From the NCBI GenBank assembly GCA_964023205.1, contig OZ026838.1:29229843-29293842 (forward strand): DNA of 64,000 nucleotides, written 5' to 3'. Shown here one piece after another: positions 11,823-25,913 of this stretch (positions are counted from its first letter, which is position 1; every line of letters starts with the position of its first letter). The stretch comes from Lutraria lutraria. Lineage: Eukaryota; Mollusca; Bivalvia; Venerida; Mactridae. Under the pieces are notes generated by a model that worked only from the letters and a program-made list of their open reading frames with translations, was not told the origin of the DNA and did no database searches. The position numbers and the translations under genes were made by a program.

Positions 11823-14275
11823 CTGTTGCCTTAATAATACGCAAATAGATTTATTTCATCCTTAGCAATACCGGGTGATGCTAGTCTAACGTTTTCTAGA
11901 CGAATTATACATATGAGAGCTGTTTGCGAGTATATAGTGTAGTGTCTATTACTAGTTTGGCTAATCCTGGCCATTTGATTGGCTAATGGTGATGACTGAA
12001 TCTATTAATAGTTGACTTGTAAGTAATGCCTAGATAAGTTGCTATTTGAAGTTCAATTTGGTTGTATGATAGTGCTCAGATTTGTGGTGAATTCGAATTT
12101 GATTGATGTAGGGTATGATATGACCATGTGCTTGTGAACTATATACATGCATTTATTCATTTGTCAAATACTCATGATTGTCATTATAATGTGTAATACT
12201 CATATCATATCAATATTTTATAATCTCCTTTAATGGAGGATTTAATAAAATATACAGCCAATATCCTTAGTGAAAAAAGCAACTTCATACAAAAAACATA
12301 AACCAATATGCTTCTACCTATAACGTTTTGTTATAGTTGTTCTTGTTAAAATTGGTTTCGTTTTTATTGAAAAGAAAAAAAAACTTCATATTTAAATGTG
12401 AGTTTATTTAAAAGGGTCTAAATCAAATGATCTTTTTACAAACCTGTCTCGTTAGACTTGAAAGGGCAGACTCACTTTCTGTTCCTTGAGTATTCAACGA
12501 CCAGTAAATGGACTTAAAAAGAATGCGGAGATAAACCGTCGACCTACTCACCCATTTAAATTTTGATTATAACTGAATGTGAAGGAACATGAAAAGGTGT
12601 GTATACAAATTAGAGTAAAACAGATTAATACGGTTAAGAAGTACTATCATGGTGTTGTATAGTGGTCGCAACGGAATCGCAACGGAAGTTTGACAATCGC
12701 ATTGACCCCATTTCTGGAGATTTGTCGTACGTTATTGGAGTAGTCGCGATGTAGAACGATATAGAGAATTTTTCCTCGTCCTTGAAGACTTTTAATTGTC
12801 CAAAGATTGTTGAACTTAATATCTAAGATCCTCGCTATCAGTTGACATTATATTTGCGTTGATCTTTACAAAATTAAATTATAGAACATGATTTGGAGAG
12901 GTTTAATGATATGGTTAGACTAAAGTTAGACTATGAAACCGTCAAGTAAATAACTGCGCGTTTCTGGATTACCTACATACTGGACAGCGATTTGTCAGAA
13001 ACTGTAAAACATTGACCCCTAAGTGATGATTTTAAGAAATTCACATTATTCCAATAAGGTTAATACCCTGTCTTCATGTTTTGTTGTAAACATTTTTTTT
13101 AAAACAACTGTAGATAACACTATTATTGGATCTGGTTTAAAGTACATACAGATACCGTGGATATTTATAGATAGGCCTACATAGAAGTTGACCAACAGTC
13201 GGCAATTAGATTTAAAAAAGTTTCCTGTTTTTCATGAATAGCCTTTCCAATAAACCGTTTCTACGTTCTACTACATGTTGTTTTTATCATTGTTTGTCAT
13301 ATTAGAGTGTTTATGATATCTTAAAGCCCCATTTACTTTTTAAATTTAGTAATAGAGAACAATAGATATTATGATAGTAAAATATAAGAGATATATTTTA
13401 TTTGCTCTAAAACATAATTATACAATGCCTTTCTTTAGCCACATCTCTTAGAAATGTTGTCAAACGCTTTTTCTTATTTTATGCAATATCATTAAAAAAA
13501 ATACTGTACTTTTTTCTACATGTACTTTGTGATTAAAAAAGAAAATTTCGGAATGTTTTTATTGCAAGTAAAAGTCAATTTCACTGATAAGATATCTTTC
13601 TACCTACTTTAATTTTAACATCCAAATTGCAATTTATTATTTCCGGATTATAAATCATTTAATAGTTATTGCATTTTTAAATTACGCGTAATTTGAATAA
13701 TTAGAATGAGGTGTAAAGTTTCACTGGATACTATACCTCAGGCGTAAAATTATTTGTTTCTGGTTACCCGGCATACCGTATTTTTCCCGAAATCCGAGAC
13801 TTTTTATTAAGCGGCCCTAGGAATGACACGACCATTTCTTCATTTTTTACCTTTCCGCACGCTTTCACTTGAAGAGCCTTAAAAAAGTCCACCACCCACC
13901 TACCTCCCTGTTCTTTTTAATGAGCAGGTAACAAGAAACAAACATCTAAACATTTAGGTAATAAGTGAATTATTGCATTTTATCTTCATGGAAAAACTGT
14001 ATAAATTGGTTTCAAATGACGTTTTCAAAACTGTATTACAATCAGCCAAATAACCAAAATAACCAGCTCTTTTAGTCAGAAGATGATAGTTCTACACAGT
14101 AACACATAATGCCATTGCATTGATACAGTTGTCACGAATAAAAAACCTGCAATTAAATACAGTTTCATGAAACGAATAAGACTTAATTTATTTGTTACAG
14201 TTAACCTCTGCACTCGTTCATTTCATATGCCACACATTAAAAGATTTTATCGCGTAAACTGGGGAATCAAATATC

Positions 14276-14344
14276 ATGGATACAGCGATCGCGCCACCGA
14301 AGTCAGCTACTACAAATTCATTTTCTAGTCGCTTCATACTACAG
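14276..14344 (+). CDS. Possible isolated 5' coding exon, gene unknown
   Basis: An ATG at 14276 opens 23 codons that run without a stop into a consensus donor, CTACAG|GTAAGT, at 14344/14345 in phase 0. The peptide (MDTAIAPPKS... ending SSRFILQ) has a hydrophobic end reminiscent of short N-terminal repressor motifs of some homeodomain proteins. I found no homeodomain or other continuing exon downstream on this strand. It may be a real first exon with a distant second exon, a non-coding RNA exon, or chance. Low confidence is deliberate. Confidence 0.22.
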
Positions 14345-15304
14345 GTAAGTCAAACTACACGCCTACGGAATTCGTACTGACAAAAATAAATTCATGATAG
14401 GATATTATTAGTGTAACACAATCCGTGTTCAAATCTATTTCACCATTCAAATAGTGTATTATCTGACTGTATCAACGGTTAGACGACAATAAATTAAAAC
14501 TAACAAGCTAAAATGAAACTGAAATTGTCTGATTTATCAAAGGACCCTGTTATTACCTGTTGGATGTTTAGAAGTATTAATCTAAGTCACTAGGTAAACT
14601 GGATGTGTCGAGACAATGGTGAGAGACAGTATGTCAAGTACAAACATTAGAAATATAGGTCACGTGACTGATATCGTGGTGACACAGACTAGTTTAGATG
14701 TGGTATAAAAGCTCCGATTTTTAAAAAATCTACTTTGTCCAAGTTCACTGATTTAGTGAAATATTTTTTTTTATCATATAGATTTAATAACATTTTGTCG
14801 ATAAATGTTCTCAAACCATGAAAATAAATCTAGTAATTTAAAAGCGTTTTTTTTCCTAATCGCTAACCTAATCAGAGATTGGCTTTAATTGCAAGATAAT
14901 TGTAGGGAAGTTACGATATCATAAAAGTTATTGAATCTATCGCCTAGTATTTTGCATTATTCAGGCAGACTGATGCTGTGATTCATCGTTTTATCCCTTT
15001 ACGAGTGATCGAGAACCACGTATATAATATATATACTGACAATATTAATAAATTTTCGGAAAACTGATTTATCAATTACGGTAATGTATTCTGCTAACAA
15101 GACACACTGGAGGAAAATATCCATGAAATCTTCTACAGCTTATTTATATTGATCATATAATTTATAATTAGAAATACAATAGTCCTTAAATTGATTGAAG
15201 TAATTAAGACAAATGATAAACATATGCCTCCACCACGCTAGTCTACATAATGCGCAATTTATTAATTAACACCAGTTGTGAACACTAGGCCTTATTACAC
15301 TGAT

Positions 15305-15382
15305 CAAACCTGTGAATAGAGGCCGCCCTAGGGAAAGACAAAATATGGCTTTATTGACAGGCGGCCTTTATTCGGAGGTCAT
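15305..15382. mobile_element. Short foldback MITE
   Basis: Arms CCTGTGAATAGAGGCCGCCC (15309-15328) and the imperfect inverse at 15359-15378 enclose about 30 bp. A half-copy of the left arm (AAACCTGTGAACAAAGGCCACC) lies near 31375-31396, so this is a dispersed family. Confidence 0.55.
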
Positions 15383-18300
15383 TTGTTCTTCATAACCAAT
15401 GACGGTGTTATGAGATGGCCGCTAACACAAGTTTTTTCATTATGATTCTACTGCTTGGTATTTATTAGGTAATCTAAGCAGAATGTTCGATGAATACAAC
15501 AAATGTTATTGCCATGTAACGTATATTAATATTTTCTCACGTGTCAGTTACGCTCTGTCAGTGATGTAGGTACACACGTTCAGTTGGTGCATCTTGTGTT
15601 ATTAGATTAATCTGAACGTCGAAGTCACCCGAAATGTTTTATTACATTTTTAGGTAAATTATTAGCATAAATCTAAGCCCTTTGAATATAAACCGTCAGC
15701 AATGTATTTTTTATAGATTTTTTATATTGAAGAATACATTGTTTTGGAAACATCTTTTATTATAAAATACTATAAAAAGCCCATAATATGTTACGGCGTT
15801 TAAACTCAGCGCGAAAACAACGAAACCAACGAGGCATGTTACCAATAAAGTTTTAATTTCTTACTTTAATGGTCCAAGACGCAATATCGAAATAAAGAAA
15901 AAACATAGACACGGGTCTGATATAATCATTCAAATACGAACAGCCTCGTAATATGCATGTTTCCAGGTTATAAGTTGTCTTCAAAGCTTTTATCAAATCT
16001 GCTGATAGTTCGGGTCAATATTGTATGCAGTCTCTCATTTAATGTTACATAAGGTCTTATTTAGCTGCGCATTTAAAACCTTTTATGCTTTAGCTGTATT
16101 CGAAAATCATTAAGAATTCATGTACCGTGCAGCATTATACGAATGCTGTATTCCAGTTTTGGCACAACTTAGACGTTCGAATGAAAATATATCCATTAAC
16201 ATTCGGAGGTACGTTGTACAAAAAGTTCATTTTGGTAACTATGACAAATTATTGTTATTGAATTGGAGAACTGTCAACTTTAATACACAAGTGGGTTGAA
16301 TTTTGGCGGAATCAATTTTCTGAGCTTATCTTGCCAGTTTTATATTGCTTTCAGACAGTAACTTATGGTTCAATGGATACGTCGCGGATAAAAAGTCCAA
16401 TACCAGACAGACTATGAGTATAATAAAATGGCAAGAAAAAGGGAATGATAAACCACTAACTAGCCAGAAGATAAAATAAATTTAAAACTAAAGTTTGCCA
16501 AAGTCAATGAACCCATGGCATTGTACTTACGTGTCGAGCACAAATAACGCACAGAAAACAAAAACATGTACATGTACACTAATACATATAAAACTAACTT
16601 TAATTACATGTACTTTTATATCGTTCACATGATGAAATTAACACTATATATCGCCATTTCGACGATCCCGTGTCGTATATAATTATAACGTGCCAAGGCC
16701 TAGGATTTTCACCAATAATACGTCTGCAAGAGTTGATGCGAAGTATATGAGTGCCCAGTAAACAACTCGTCGGATTATTAACATGACTAGAAACATAAAT
16801 ATGATCACGTTCCTCTCCGTAGGTGTTTGCCTTAAGATTAAGCAAAACAGTTTGTATCACGTGAATGATGAGTTTTATTTGACGCATAGCAGGACGAGTT
16901 ATGGCTGTTTACCGAGCAACGTCCATGTTGTTTAAGTTTCGAGTGCTGTCATAAATTTCCGACCTCTAAAGTAAGATTTGGAGTCAAGAGCGGCTAAGAT
17001 ATTCACTGAGTATCATATATGCATGCTTTGCATGACAACTGCGCTAATATGTTGTGTCTTACTTGCTTCGTTGTAAAATACCAAGCAACCATTGCGTAAC
17101 TAACACGACCATTGTAATAAAGACATAACTGCATAAGGAGCAATACATTTAATTGTTTGAATACACGTCAATGATACGGTCAGATTTTGTGACTTTAAAC
17201 AAAAGTCGAAGGAAGTTATCTATGGCTTAAACGCAACAGTTTAATTCTGTGTGAAATTGACAGGTACATACAAAACAATGTGTCACAAAATGCTCCGTGC
17301 TAAACATTAAAGACGGCCGCGTGACAAGCGATAGCGTCAACCTCTGACCCTGCAACCTGTAGATATCTGTGTATGGTTGAGAACTGACTGGCCTATCACT
17401 AACATCTCCCAATGGGTGTCCCGATGATGTACCCGAAACATGACATAAAGCATTGTACAAGCTCTAATGTCTCATGACTAAAAGCCATTTCAATTATCTC
17501 CAATCATGGGTTCAATGATGCATTTTGATCTTTTAAAGAAGAAGAAAAAAACTATCAAACTGGTTAATGTATTAGTTAAAGTGCTCGTTTTCTTTTATTC
17601 TTTTGTTTACATCCGTGGCTTAACTATTTGTGCGATTCGTTTACTTTTGATGTGCAATGAATGGCCATAAAAAGTAACTAATTATTTTTAAAGAAAATGT
17701 AGCGTATCTACCGGTTTTATAACCAGCAATCCTGTTGCCATTATTTTTTTTAGACAAAAGAGACTCGATCTTACGCTCCTATCTGGTTTCCATCTTACTA
17801 GGACAATTAGTGTGCTTAAACAATTCCGTTAAACAGTGCAACAGAGTACAACATTGTTATAATAAGTTAATAACACATCCTCTTCATAAAGGAGGTTCCT
17901 TTCGTCATGGTCGTTGAGATGCACTAGGATGATCGTTTAGATAAGATACAGTTTCAAGTGACCGAAGTCAGCGTCAATGATACGATACTATTATTTGCAT
18001 GTAAAAATCACAGAGATCGGGTTTCTGTCTTCATGCGTATATGCTTATTAGGGTGAAACAACGATTTATCATTGGCACGTAAGTTACGACCCAATCACCT
18101 GGACTGACAATAAACACTTTAAATCTTCTAGGGCGATAACAGCGCTATGTTGCATTTTATACTAAGATAATATTCTTTTAATGATTCAATAGGTTGATAA
18201 ATTGTATTCTTTTATGTTGCCATTAAAATGAATGCAATTGTAACATTAGTAATATATCTAGAAATTTGATGCCATTTTATACATCAACACTATAATAAGT

Positions 18301-20177
18301 CTTCATCTAACACAGACAAAGGTCTGTATTGATTGTAATTATGATTGTTACGATAAAATGTCTAACAGACTGATAACACTGTAACACTGGAAGACAAACA
18401 GATCCGTATCACATCAAATGTTACTGTTTATATTGACAATATGAAGCGTGACGCGTCAGTAGATTAAAGTCGTAAGAATCGTTAATCAAGCTAGAATCAT
18501 CTTAATGTTAACAAGATTTTAAGCATTTGATTAATATCTGCATAGCCATTGACATGGATTAAAAAGTGTCAATTGGTGTTAGATATACTTAAATGAAGCC
18601 ATGAACAGTAAGGCTTCATCTCTGATCTGTCTTTCGATACAGTTTGCGAAATAATTGTATATCATTGTATCTTTGTTACCGTATAGTTTATCTTTGAAAG
18701 CCGATAGTAAGTGATAACATATCTTATAAAGGATTACGTTACATCACTTTGTCTGTTAATTGGAATTAAACATATTAAACTGAACTGAACGGCATTGGAA
18801 AGAATAAGGTTCGCATGATTCACAGACCATTAACACTACAATCTTATTCAGTTTGATACAATTTGATAGGCATTAATTGTATTAATTGGACTTCAACAAT
18901 CAAGATAACAGTCATTGGCTGCATGGACGAAGTCTTTTGTTTATTCTAGTTGTTTACATGTTGTCGACCATATCTGTGAACTATTTGGAGATTGTTTCTT
19001 TGATTGTGACACATGTCCAAAGCATGTTTGGAACATGGGAATTTAGCACTGAAATCTCAACTGTTAACAACAAGTGTAAAAGCCTTGAAATTATATTAAC
19101 TAAAGATAAACCATCAAATATTTGATAGTATCCTATACAAAATAGAATACATGTCGCTGACTCATGGGTCGGTTACCCGCAAGCCCGGTGTTCCTATTTC
19201 GACGACACGGTTTCAAACCAAGTTAATTCCCTTTGCAAGAGTGGGTTTTTAATGACTTTGTAATGTTGAGGAAATTGAACACTAATTTTGCGCCATAAAC
19301 TTAGTTTTGACGTACTTACAAATAAAATCATACCTTTAGCACAGTTCAGTACCATTTAATGTGGTCAATAAGTCATATATTCTGTCTAGATACATAAAAT
19401 ATTATGATAATGGTAGATCTAATAAATGTTTCGTACACATATCAATTTGTTCTCCTAATTACTTTCACTTTTTCACTAGAAATAAACGAAACTGTTATCA
19501 TAAATTATCAATTTTATGAAGGATACCAATCAAGCATACTTAAATTTGGATGTTTTATTGGCTGCGGTTTATAATGCTTACAACGAGGAGCCCTGTGTGA
19601 ACACATGTACCTTGGTACGCGGTGAGCGGTTGCTACTGAATTTTATGGACGCCAATTCTAGTGCTTGGAAAAGAAATTGTAAAGCATAAATGTTCACTAA
19701 TTAATTAATTTCTCGGGTTATATTTACCCACATATCCTCATGATTTACAGTTTTAGTTGGTTGGAGACAAAATGGAGAAATTTATTTAATTCTATCTTTT
19801 GAAGTGGTTTCATACTGCAGTTTTTTAACTAGAAAATACAACAAACAAAATTTATTCTTTGTGATCAGAACAATATTTGAAATAGGCTTCTAATATCACT
19901 TTTATAGTAAAATAATGTCATATATACTGTTAGCCATTGTCTCTTGAATTTGTTTCATTGCCTTGGGGATGAACAACAGCAGGAGATCTCTCCATTACAT
20001 TTCCTTTTTGTTACATAGACTATTTATGCAAACGAATTTTATATTTATGCATACAATCGTCTGGGTTAAACATTAGATATTCCAGAAGAGACATGTCTGA
20101 AAACTGTTGTTGATGTTTGACATGCGATTCGTCGACGAGTACTGTTCCTTAGTCCATACGTACTGACGGACTTCTGG

Positions 20178-20298
20178 GCCCCGTTCTATCAACAATACGT
20201 AACTTTACGAAAAGTAGTCCGATGTGGTGTAAAGTTACTCATGACTTACGTCAAAGTTACGTCATATTTAAAGCGTAAGTACGTTGATAGAACGGGGC
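20178..20298. mobile_element. MITE with GCCCCGTTCTATCAAC terminal inverted repeats
   Basis: A 16-bp perfect terminal inverted repeat at 20178-20193 and 20283-20298 bounds a 121-bp element. The interior is also partly self-complementary (ACGTAACTTTACG and AAAGTTACG words). A TCTG word at or near each boundary may be the target duplication. No coding content. Confidence 0.75.
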
Positions 20299-22824
20299 TC
20301 TGCTGGACAAATTCAGTTAACATACATTTGTGTTATCTGCATTCATTGGCTGATATGATTTACGCCATTTTAAACTCCCTTTCCTCGATTCTAGCCGACC
20401 GTCTGTTAACCTACACGAGATTACGTGTCATAACTTACCAGTTCCTCAAACGTCTGATATTTCAGTCCCTGAAATTCGTAATATCTGGATTTTTTCTTTG
20501 CTTTCTTTCACAGACAGATAGACACATATGGCAATAAGTCAGAAATTATATACAAAATCTATGATATCAATAATAGCTATACTCAAATCTGAATGTGGCA
20601 CTGGCTAGACATTTGACATTCGTATGTCGTCCCGACACACTACTAAATTACACCAAACTGTACTTACCATACCAAACAAACGCATTTGCATGAAATGCAT
20701 TGACCTTCGTGAATTCAACAGTTTGTTACATTCAGTCGAGAATATTCCTTGGACCAGACAGGGATACTGCCCATAAATCATCGAAAACCCTTACTAGACA
20801 ATCTTGAACAAAACAGACGACGCAGACGTAAATCTACACTTGTATGAAGTCGATCACGAAGCTTCGGAGCCTCAATTCATCACATATATTTTCTATATCA
20901 CGATTATTGAGACTGGTTGGTTTTTGTTTTTTTAACAACTCGTGTCAGATGATATACAGTTCCAGAATATCAATGCTTTACAAACAGCAGACGTAATGGT
21001 ATCGTTATACAAGTATAGTAGTTAAAACCATACGACTTTTGTAAACGTAACAAGAATATGAACTCTTCTGCACACACCTTGCTTACATGTTCATACACCT
21101 CCATTTATAACATCTTTACGTACATATCACCCAAGCAACAACGAAAGATTACTAAGGGAGCAGGTGTTGTCTTCGTCACCATTTATTTGATTGTCTGACA
21201 CTTTAACATCATCTGGCGCTAAAAATGCCTGAAAAGTAATTTGAGAATTATTTCTAGAAAAATATCTCGTGGCCAAAATAAAAATGAACAGACTGTGAGT
21301 TTCATTAAATTAATTTGACATTTGGAAACAAAAGACAATTAGGGGAGAATTTACGATCTGGGCAGATAGCAGACGGCAAGCCAAATGTATCGCTGTATCC
21401 TCATATTTTAAGCAATCAGACTTTTTAAGATTGGACAGAATACTTCGTATTGATCAACTGATCTGAAACAACTAGTTCCGTATCTCGGGCAGACGTTTTT
21501 AATTTCCATTCCAGACAAGAGTAGCATTATAAATACAAATATTACCATATTAGGAAGATGTTTCGACATTTCTGGGATGGATGATTGTGGGGGAAATTTG
21601 ACGAGCGAAGTTAAACAGGAAATATTTGGTTCGATAGAATTATACGGCATTGCGTAAAATCAATTTACGTCTGCTATCTCTTATGTAGTTCCAGACAATT
21701 TCAGTAAGTTGAATTCAGTCGATTTACTTCATACATAGAAAATGTGGTTCGATGTATTTTTAGGCGTGGAATTGAAACATTGTTTTAGAGTTAATCAACA
21801 AATGAACAAAGTTTGCTTCAATACGGTTTCTTTGACCGAAAAAGGGATTCCCATACGCATCAGATACTTGAAGATTTAATTTCAGTGTCAAGTGTTTAGT
21901 GTCCGGTACAGTTCTTCACACGAATATCGCACAAGATTATCATCAAACTTGGCACAATGTTTTATCGACTTCAAAAAAGCATGAACGACTACTTTTTCTA
22001 TCATTCGGTTCACTGTAGCCAAAAAGTGCATTTTATTTGGATGAGCGATTTTAAACACCAAATTGCCATTCTAAAGAATTAGTAGCTAATGAGCTTCCTT
22101 CGTAGGTATTGTCTGTATGTCATTTGGCTACATTTTTTCTATTAGCTTCTCACAGGGCCACACACTTCCATGAAGAAAGACTTCATTATCGGTATTCCAT
22201 TCACAGGATCTTATTGAGCGGTTCTTTTCAAATGTTTTAAATTTATGTGACAGTATGTAAAACAGTAGGGTTAACTAGATGTGTTACTGGGTGATTAAAT
22301 TACAAATTATTGTCCTGAGTGAGTATGAGTACGCGTTAAGTAAAGAGAGGAGGGAATGTCAGCCTAGTGGGAAAATGATAATATTGTTGTTAAACACGGT
22401 TTATACAAATAATACTCGAATAGACCAGACCATTTAAGAACACGTATAAACTGATTAATGAAGATAGCGAGAGTAGGCTGCCCGTGTCGAGTAGCTTCAA
22501 TTTAAGATACTGTATGGTCAGTGTTTTGATTGGACTATCATATTTAATGTGGTTTTATGAAAGCTTTAATGTCATTATCTGTTCATTGACCCAATGACCT
22601 TTCACCAGTAGTCTTTAAATATGTTTAATAAGGAGTTAAGATACTGGTTATATACGGAGCAATCTTGATGGTTGAAATTCTTAAAAAAAGAGATCTACCA
22701 TTTTATTCATTTGTTTCAATCGTTTATTAATGTTGATTATTGCAAGTTCTATTTTACCATTATAACTGGTACAAGTCATATCCGACTTTAAATAGATCTT
22801 TGCACGATATTAATTGTTTTTAAA

Positions 22825-23955
22825 ATAATGTCCATATACTTAGGTGATTCTAATGTCCAAATAAATTTGGGTGATACTGATGTGCATATATACTGGGGTG
22901 GAACTAATGTCCATATACTGGGGTGATATTTATGTCCATATACTGGGATGATACTAATGTCCAAATGAATTGGGATGGAACTAATGTCCATATACTGGGG
23001 TGGAACTAATGTCCATATACTGGGGTGGAATAATGTCCATATACTGGGATGATACTAATGTCCAAATGAATTGGGATGGAACTAATGTCCATATACTGGG
23101 GTGGAACTAATGTCCATATACTGGGGTGGAATAATGTCCATATACTGGGGTGGAACTAATGTCCATATACTGGGATGGAACTAATGTCCATATACTGGGG
23201 TGGAATAATGTCCATATACTGGGGTGGAACTAATGTCCATATACTGGGGTGGAATAATGTCCATATACTGGGGTGGAATAATGTCCATATACTGGGGTGG
23301 AATAATGTCCATATACTGGGGTGGAACTAATGTCCATATACTGGGATGGAAGTAATGTCCATATACTGGGATGAAACTAATGTCCATATACTGGAGTGGA
23401 ACTAATGTCCATATACTGGGGTGGAACTAATGTCCATATACTGGGATGATACTAATGTCCAAATAAATTGGGATGGAACTAATGTCCATATACTGGGGTG
23501 GAACTAATGTCCATATACTTGGGTGGAACTAATGTCCATATACTGGGGTGGAACTAATGTCCATATACTGGGGTGATATTTATGTCCATATACTGGGATG
23601 ATACTAATGTCCAAATGAATTGGGATGGAACTAATGTCCATATACTGGGGTGGAACTAATGTCCATATACTGGGGTGGAATAATGTCCATATACTGGGGT
23701 GGAACTAATGTCCATATACTGGGATGGAACTAATGTCCATATACTGGGATGAAACTAATGTCCATATACTGGAGTGGAACTAATGTCCATATACTGGGGT
23801 GGAACTAATGTCCATATACTGGGATGATACTAATGTCCAAATAAATTGGGATGGAACTAATGTCTATATACTGGGGTGGAACTAATGTCCATATACTTAG
23901 GTGGAACTAATGTCCATATACTGGGGTAGTACTAGGTGGTACTGATGTAAATACT
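22825..23955. repeat. Minisatellite, 24-25-bp unit, about 45 copies
   Basis: The unit is AATGTCCATATACTGGGGTGG plus GAACT or GAAT, giving 25-bp and 24-bp variants. Variant units (TCCAAATGAATTGGGATGG) recur at regular places, so larger blocks have been duplicated within the array. The 24-bp variant is a multiple of three and leaves the minus strand open (IPPQYMD-type repeats). That open frame is a product of the array, not evidence of a gene. Confidence 0.95.
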
Positions 23956-25237
23956 TGGATTGGTTCGGGTGTCTTTTTGTTAGGATATTTTGTATTGGTG
24001 TCCATAGTCAAGATTGACACTAATTTCTAATGACAGAAATTGCAAAACCTACATATATTTAGATGCTTGTTAAAATATTCGATGATTAAACATTTCACAG
24101 ACCTCACATTATGACGATTTCAGGAAGTTGTCCTGGTAATAGGAACTAATAAACGGGTGTTCAAAATCAACAACTTTTATGAAATTAAGATATTAATATA
24201 ATCAAGTTATCTGTACATATTGACTTTTCTAATTATATGTGTTTGCCTAAAAGACTAGTAAATACGCTCCTAACACAGAAACATCAAGTCATATTTTCCG
24301 AATATTTAAACAAGCATTGTACCAGTTTCAATCATCAGTTAGTTTTCATTTTTTTAGTCAAACAAACGCCAACACGATTTAAGACCCCCATAAGCTTCTT
24401 TAGCTACAATGAATGTAAAAAGCGTCTATCTCATCATATTCGGTGCACTTATGATAAATAGTTACCGTGCAAATATCCTGAAAAATCTCTTCACAAACAC
24501 TCCAACAAAGCCGCGGACTAAAATCCGGTTGGTCTATTCAAAAAAAATTCGAAAACACACACACCTTAAACTTTTGGAAGTGGTTGTATAAAATAAACTC
24601 AACAGATTAAGAGTTAAATATTTGAATTTACTGACTTGGACAGGAAACCCCACTTGACATTCGACCCTTATACTCGCGTACTGATTCATAATAACTTGAT
24701 ATGACAAAACTGTTTATTTAAATTCTTCGATATCCAACATAATTCTACAATGGGTAATTTGATTGCTAGTATAAATTTGTCAAAGGTTTAATAATAAAAA
24801 TTGCTTCCTAAGTATTGATACATGAATGATATGCCTCACTTACCTCAATAATTGCGAACATATTGTCACCATTGAAAGACTAAATATAAAGTATTATTAC
24901 ACGGTTATGATTGTGACCCTATACAAGGAATATGTTTATCTATAAAATTTAAGATTGTTTTCTCTTTTTAGAGTTGACATCGGCGCAGAATACTTAGTAT
25001 GTAACACTGAATGATATCGTTGTTTATTTTCTGAATACGCTAATAGACCAATTCCACCAGTTAAGACGGTGATAAGTGGATACTTACACAATCTGATAAG
25101 GCGTATTATAATAAAAAATTATCCACTCACTCCCTTTGTTGTAAATTTCATTTATTATCTCAAGGTTAATCTCGAAACATAAATGACATACTAATAGCAG
25201 AATAAAGTCTGCAATTAAATTCCCTAATGAATTTGAC

Positions 25238-25319
25238 GATAATAATGATATTTAAAGTGATAGTGATGGTAATGTTATTAATGATGGTAGTGATAATAAT
25301 AATGATAATGATGATGATA

Positions 25320-25363
<44 letters not shown>

Positions 25364-25585
25364 ATTGATAATGATTATAATGTAATTAATCATGATTATG
25401 ATGACATTGATAATGATGATAGTAGAAATAATCATGATAGTGATAACAGTGATATTGATGATACTGATGAAAATAATAATATTATTAATGATAATGATTA
25501 CAATAATGATGATTCTGAAGCTAATGGTGATACTTATGATGAAAAGTATGATGATTACACTGATGATAATGATGATGAATTTATG
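25238..25585. repeat. (GAT)n-rich microsatellite tract
   Basis: A nearly pure GAT run centred on 25311-25363, with GATAAT and GATGAC variants on both sides. Long open frames on both strands here (Ile-rich on minus, Met/Ile-rich on plus) are products of the repeat. Confidence 0.95.
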
Positions 25586-25741
25586 GCTGTAAAACCAATG
25601 CACATTTATCGAATAACGCTGATATCTGCATCACACTTGGGTCACAAAATTGGTCTTGAGAGATGGGTCACATTATCGAGTTGAAATATTGCGAAAATAT
25701 TGGAAACCAGTCCGACTAAGAGGTCGTTATCACTGCACGTC

Positions 25742-25913
25742 TTTCGCTCGACGCTCATGAATTTTTATGCGGACCGCAGTAATACGTTTTTTCTGCATCC
25801 ACCATGCATTGTTAAACTAGTACGGTCCGTTCCCATGTTGCAGTACAAGTCTATGTAAATTCAGCTTCCATAAGTACTTCCAGTACTTTGATTCTAAGCT
25901 GCTACTCTTTATT
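25742..25913 (+). repeat. Old dispersed repeat, copy 1
   Basis: Shares an ordered series of words with 40021-40190: CGCTCG, GAATTTT(T)ATGCGGA, a TTTTT run, TAAACTAGT, GTTCC(C)ATGTT, TTCAG(C/T)TTCC, AGTAC(T/C)TC(C/T)AGTACTTTGATT, and CTCTTTAT. About 170 bp at a constant overall spacing. No tRNA promoter boxes or inverted ends seen, so the class is unknown. Confidence 0.55.

Larger units (their letters stand above)
7613..14275. other. Gene-poor AT-rich interval
   Basis: No protein gene found on either strand. It contains a CT microsatellite (9465-9486), a dispersed repeat (11631-11822) and otherwise AT-rich sequence. Open frames of 60-80 codons occur but have no recognisable motifs or splice context. 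Confidence 0.5.
14345..22824. other. Gene-poor interval with MITEs
   Basis: No convincing genes. Holds a foldback element at 15305-15382, a GCCCCGTTCTATCAAC-ended MITE at 20178-20298, and isolated E-boxes, including GTCACGTGAC at 14659-14668. Open frames at 16600-16887 (minus) and 20241-20537 (plus) lack motifs or splice support; the latter runs through the MITE. Confidence 0.5.

Noticed and set aside
16600..16887. 95-codon minus frame
   Set aside because: No recognisable motif or splice context; plausible by chance in this length of sequence.
20241..20537. 98-codon plus frame
   Set aside because: Runs through the right half of a MITE; no recognisable content beyond it.
23181..23387. Repetitive minus-strand protein (MDIIPPQY units)
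   Set aside because: Follows the in-frame 24-bp minisatellite variant; frame is lost wherever 25-bp units occur; no start or splice context.
22825..23955. CRISPR-like array
   Set aside because: Units are contiguous without unique spacers and the genome is eukaryotic; it is a minisatellite. The same applies to 61003-61662.
25166..25603. 145-codon Ile-rich minus frame and overlapping plus frame
   Set aside because: Entirely the product of the GAT repeat tract; open in several frames because the repeat lacks stops.
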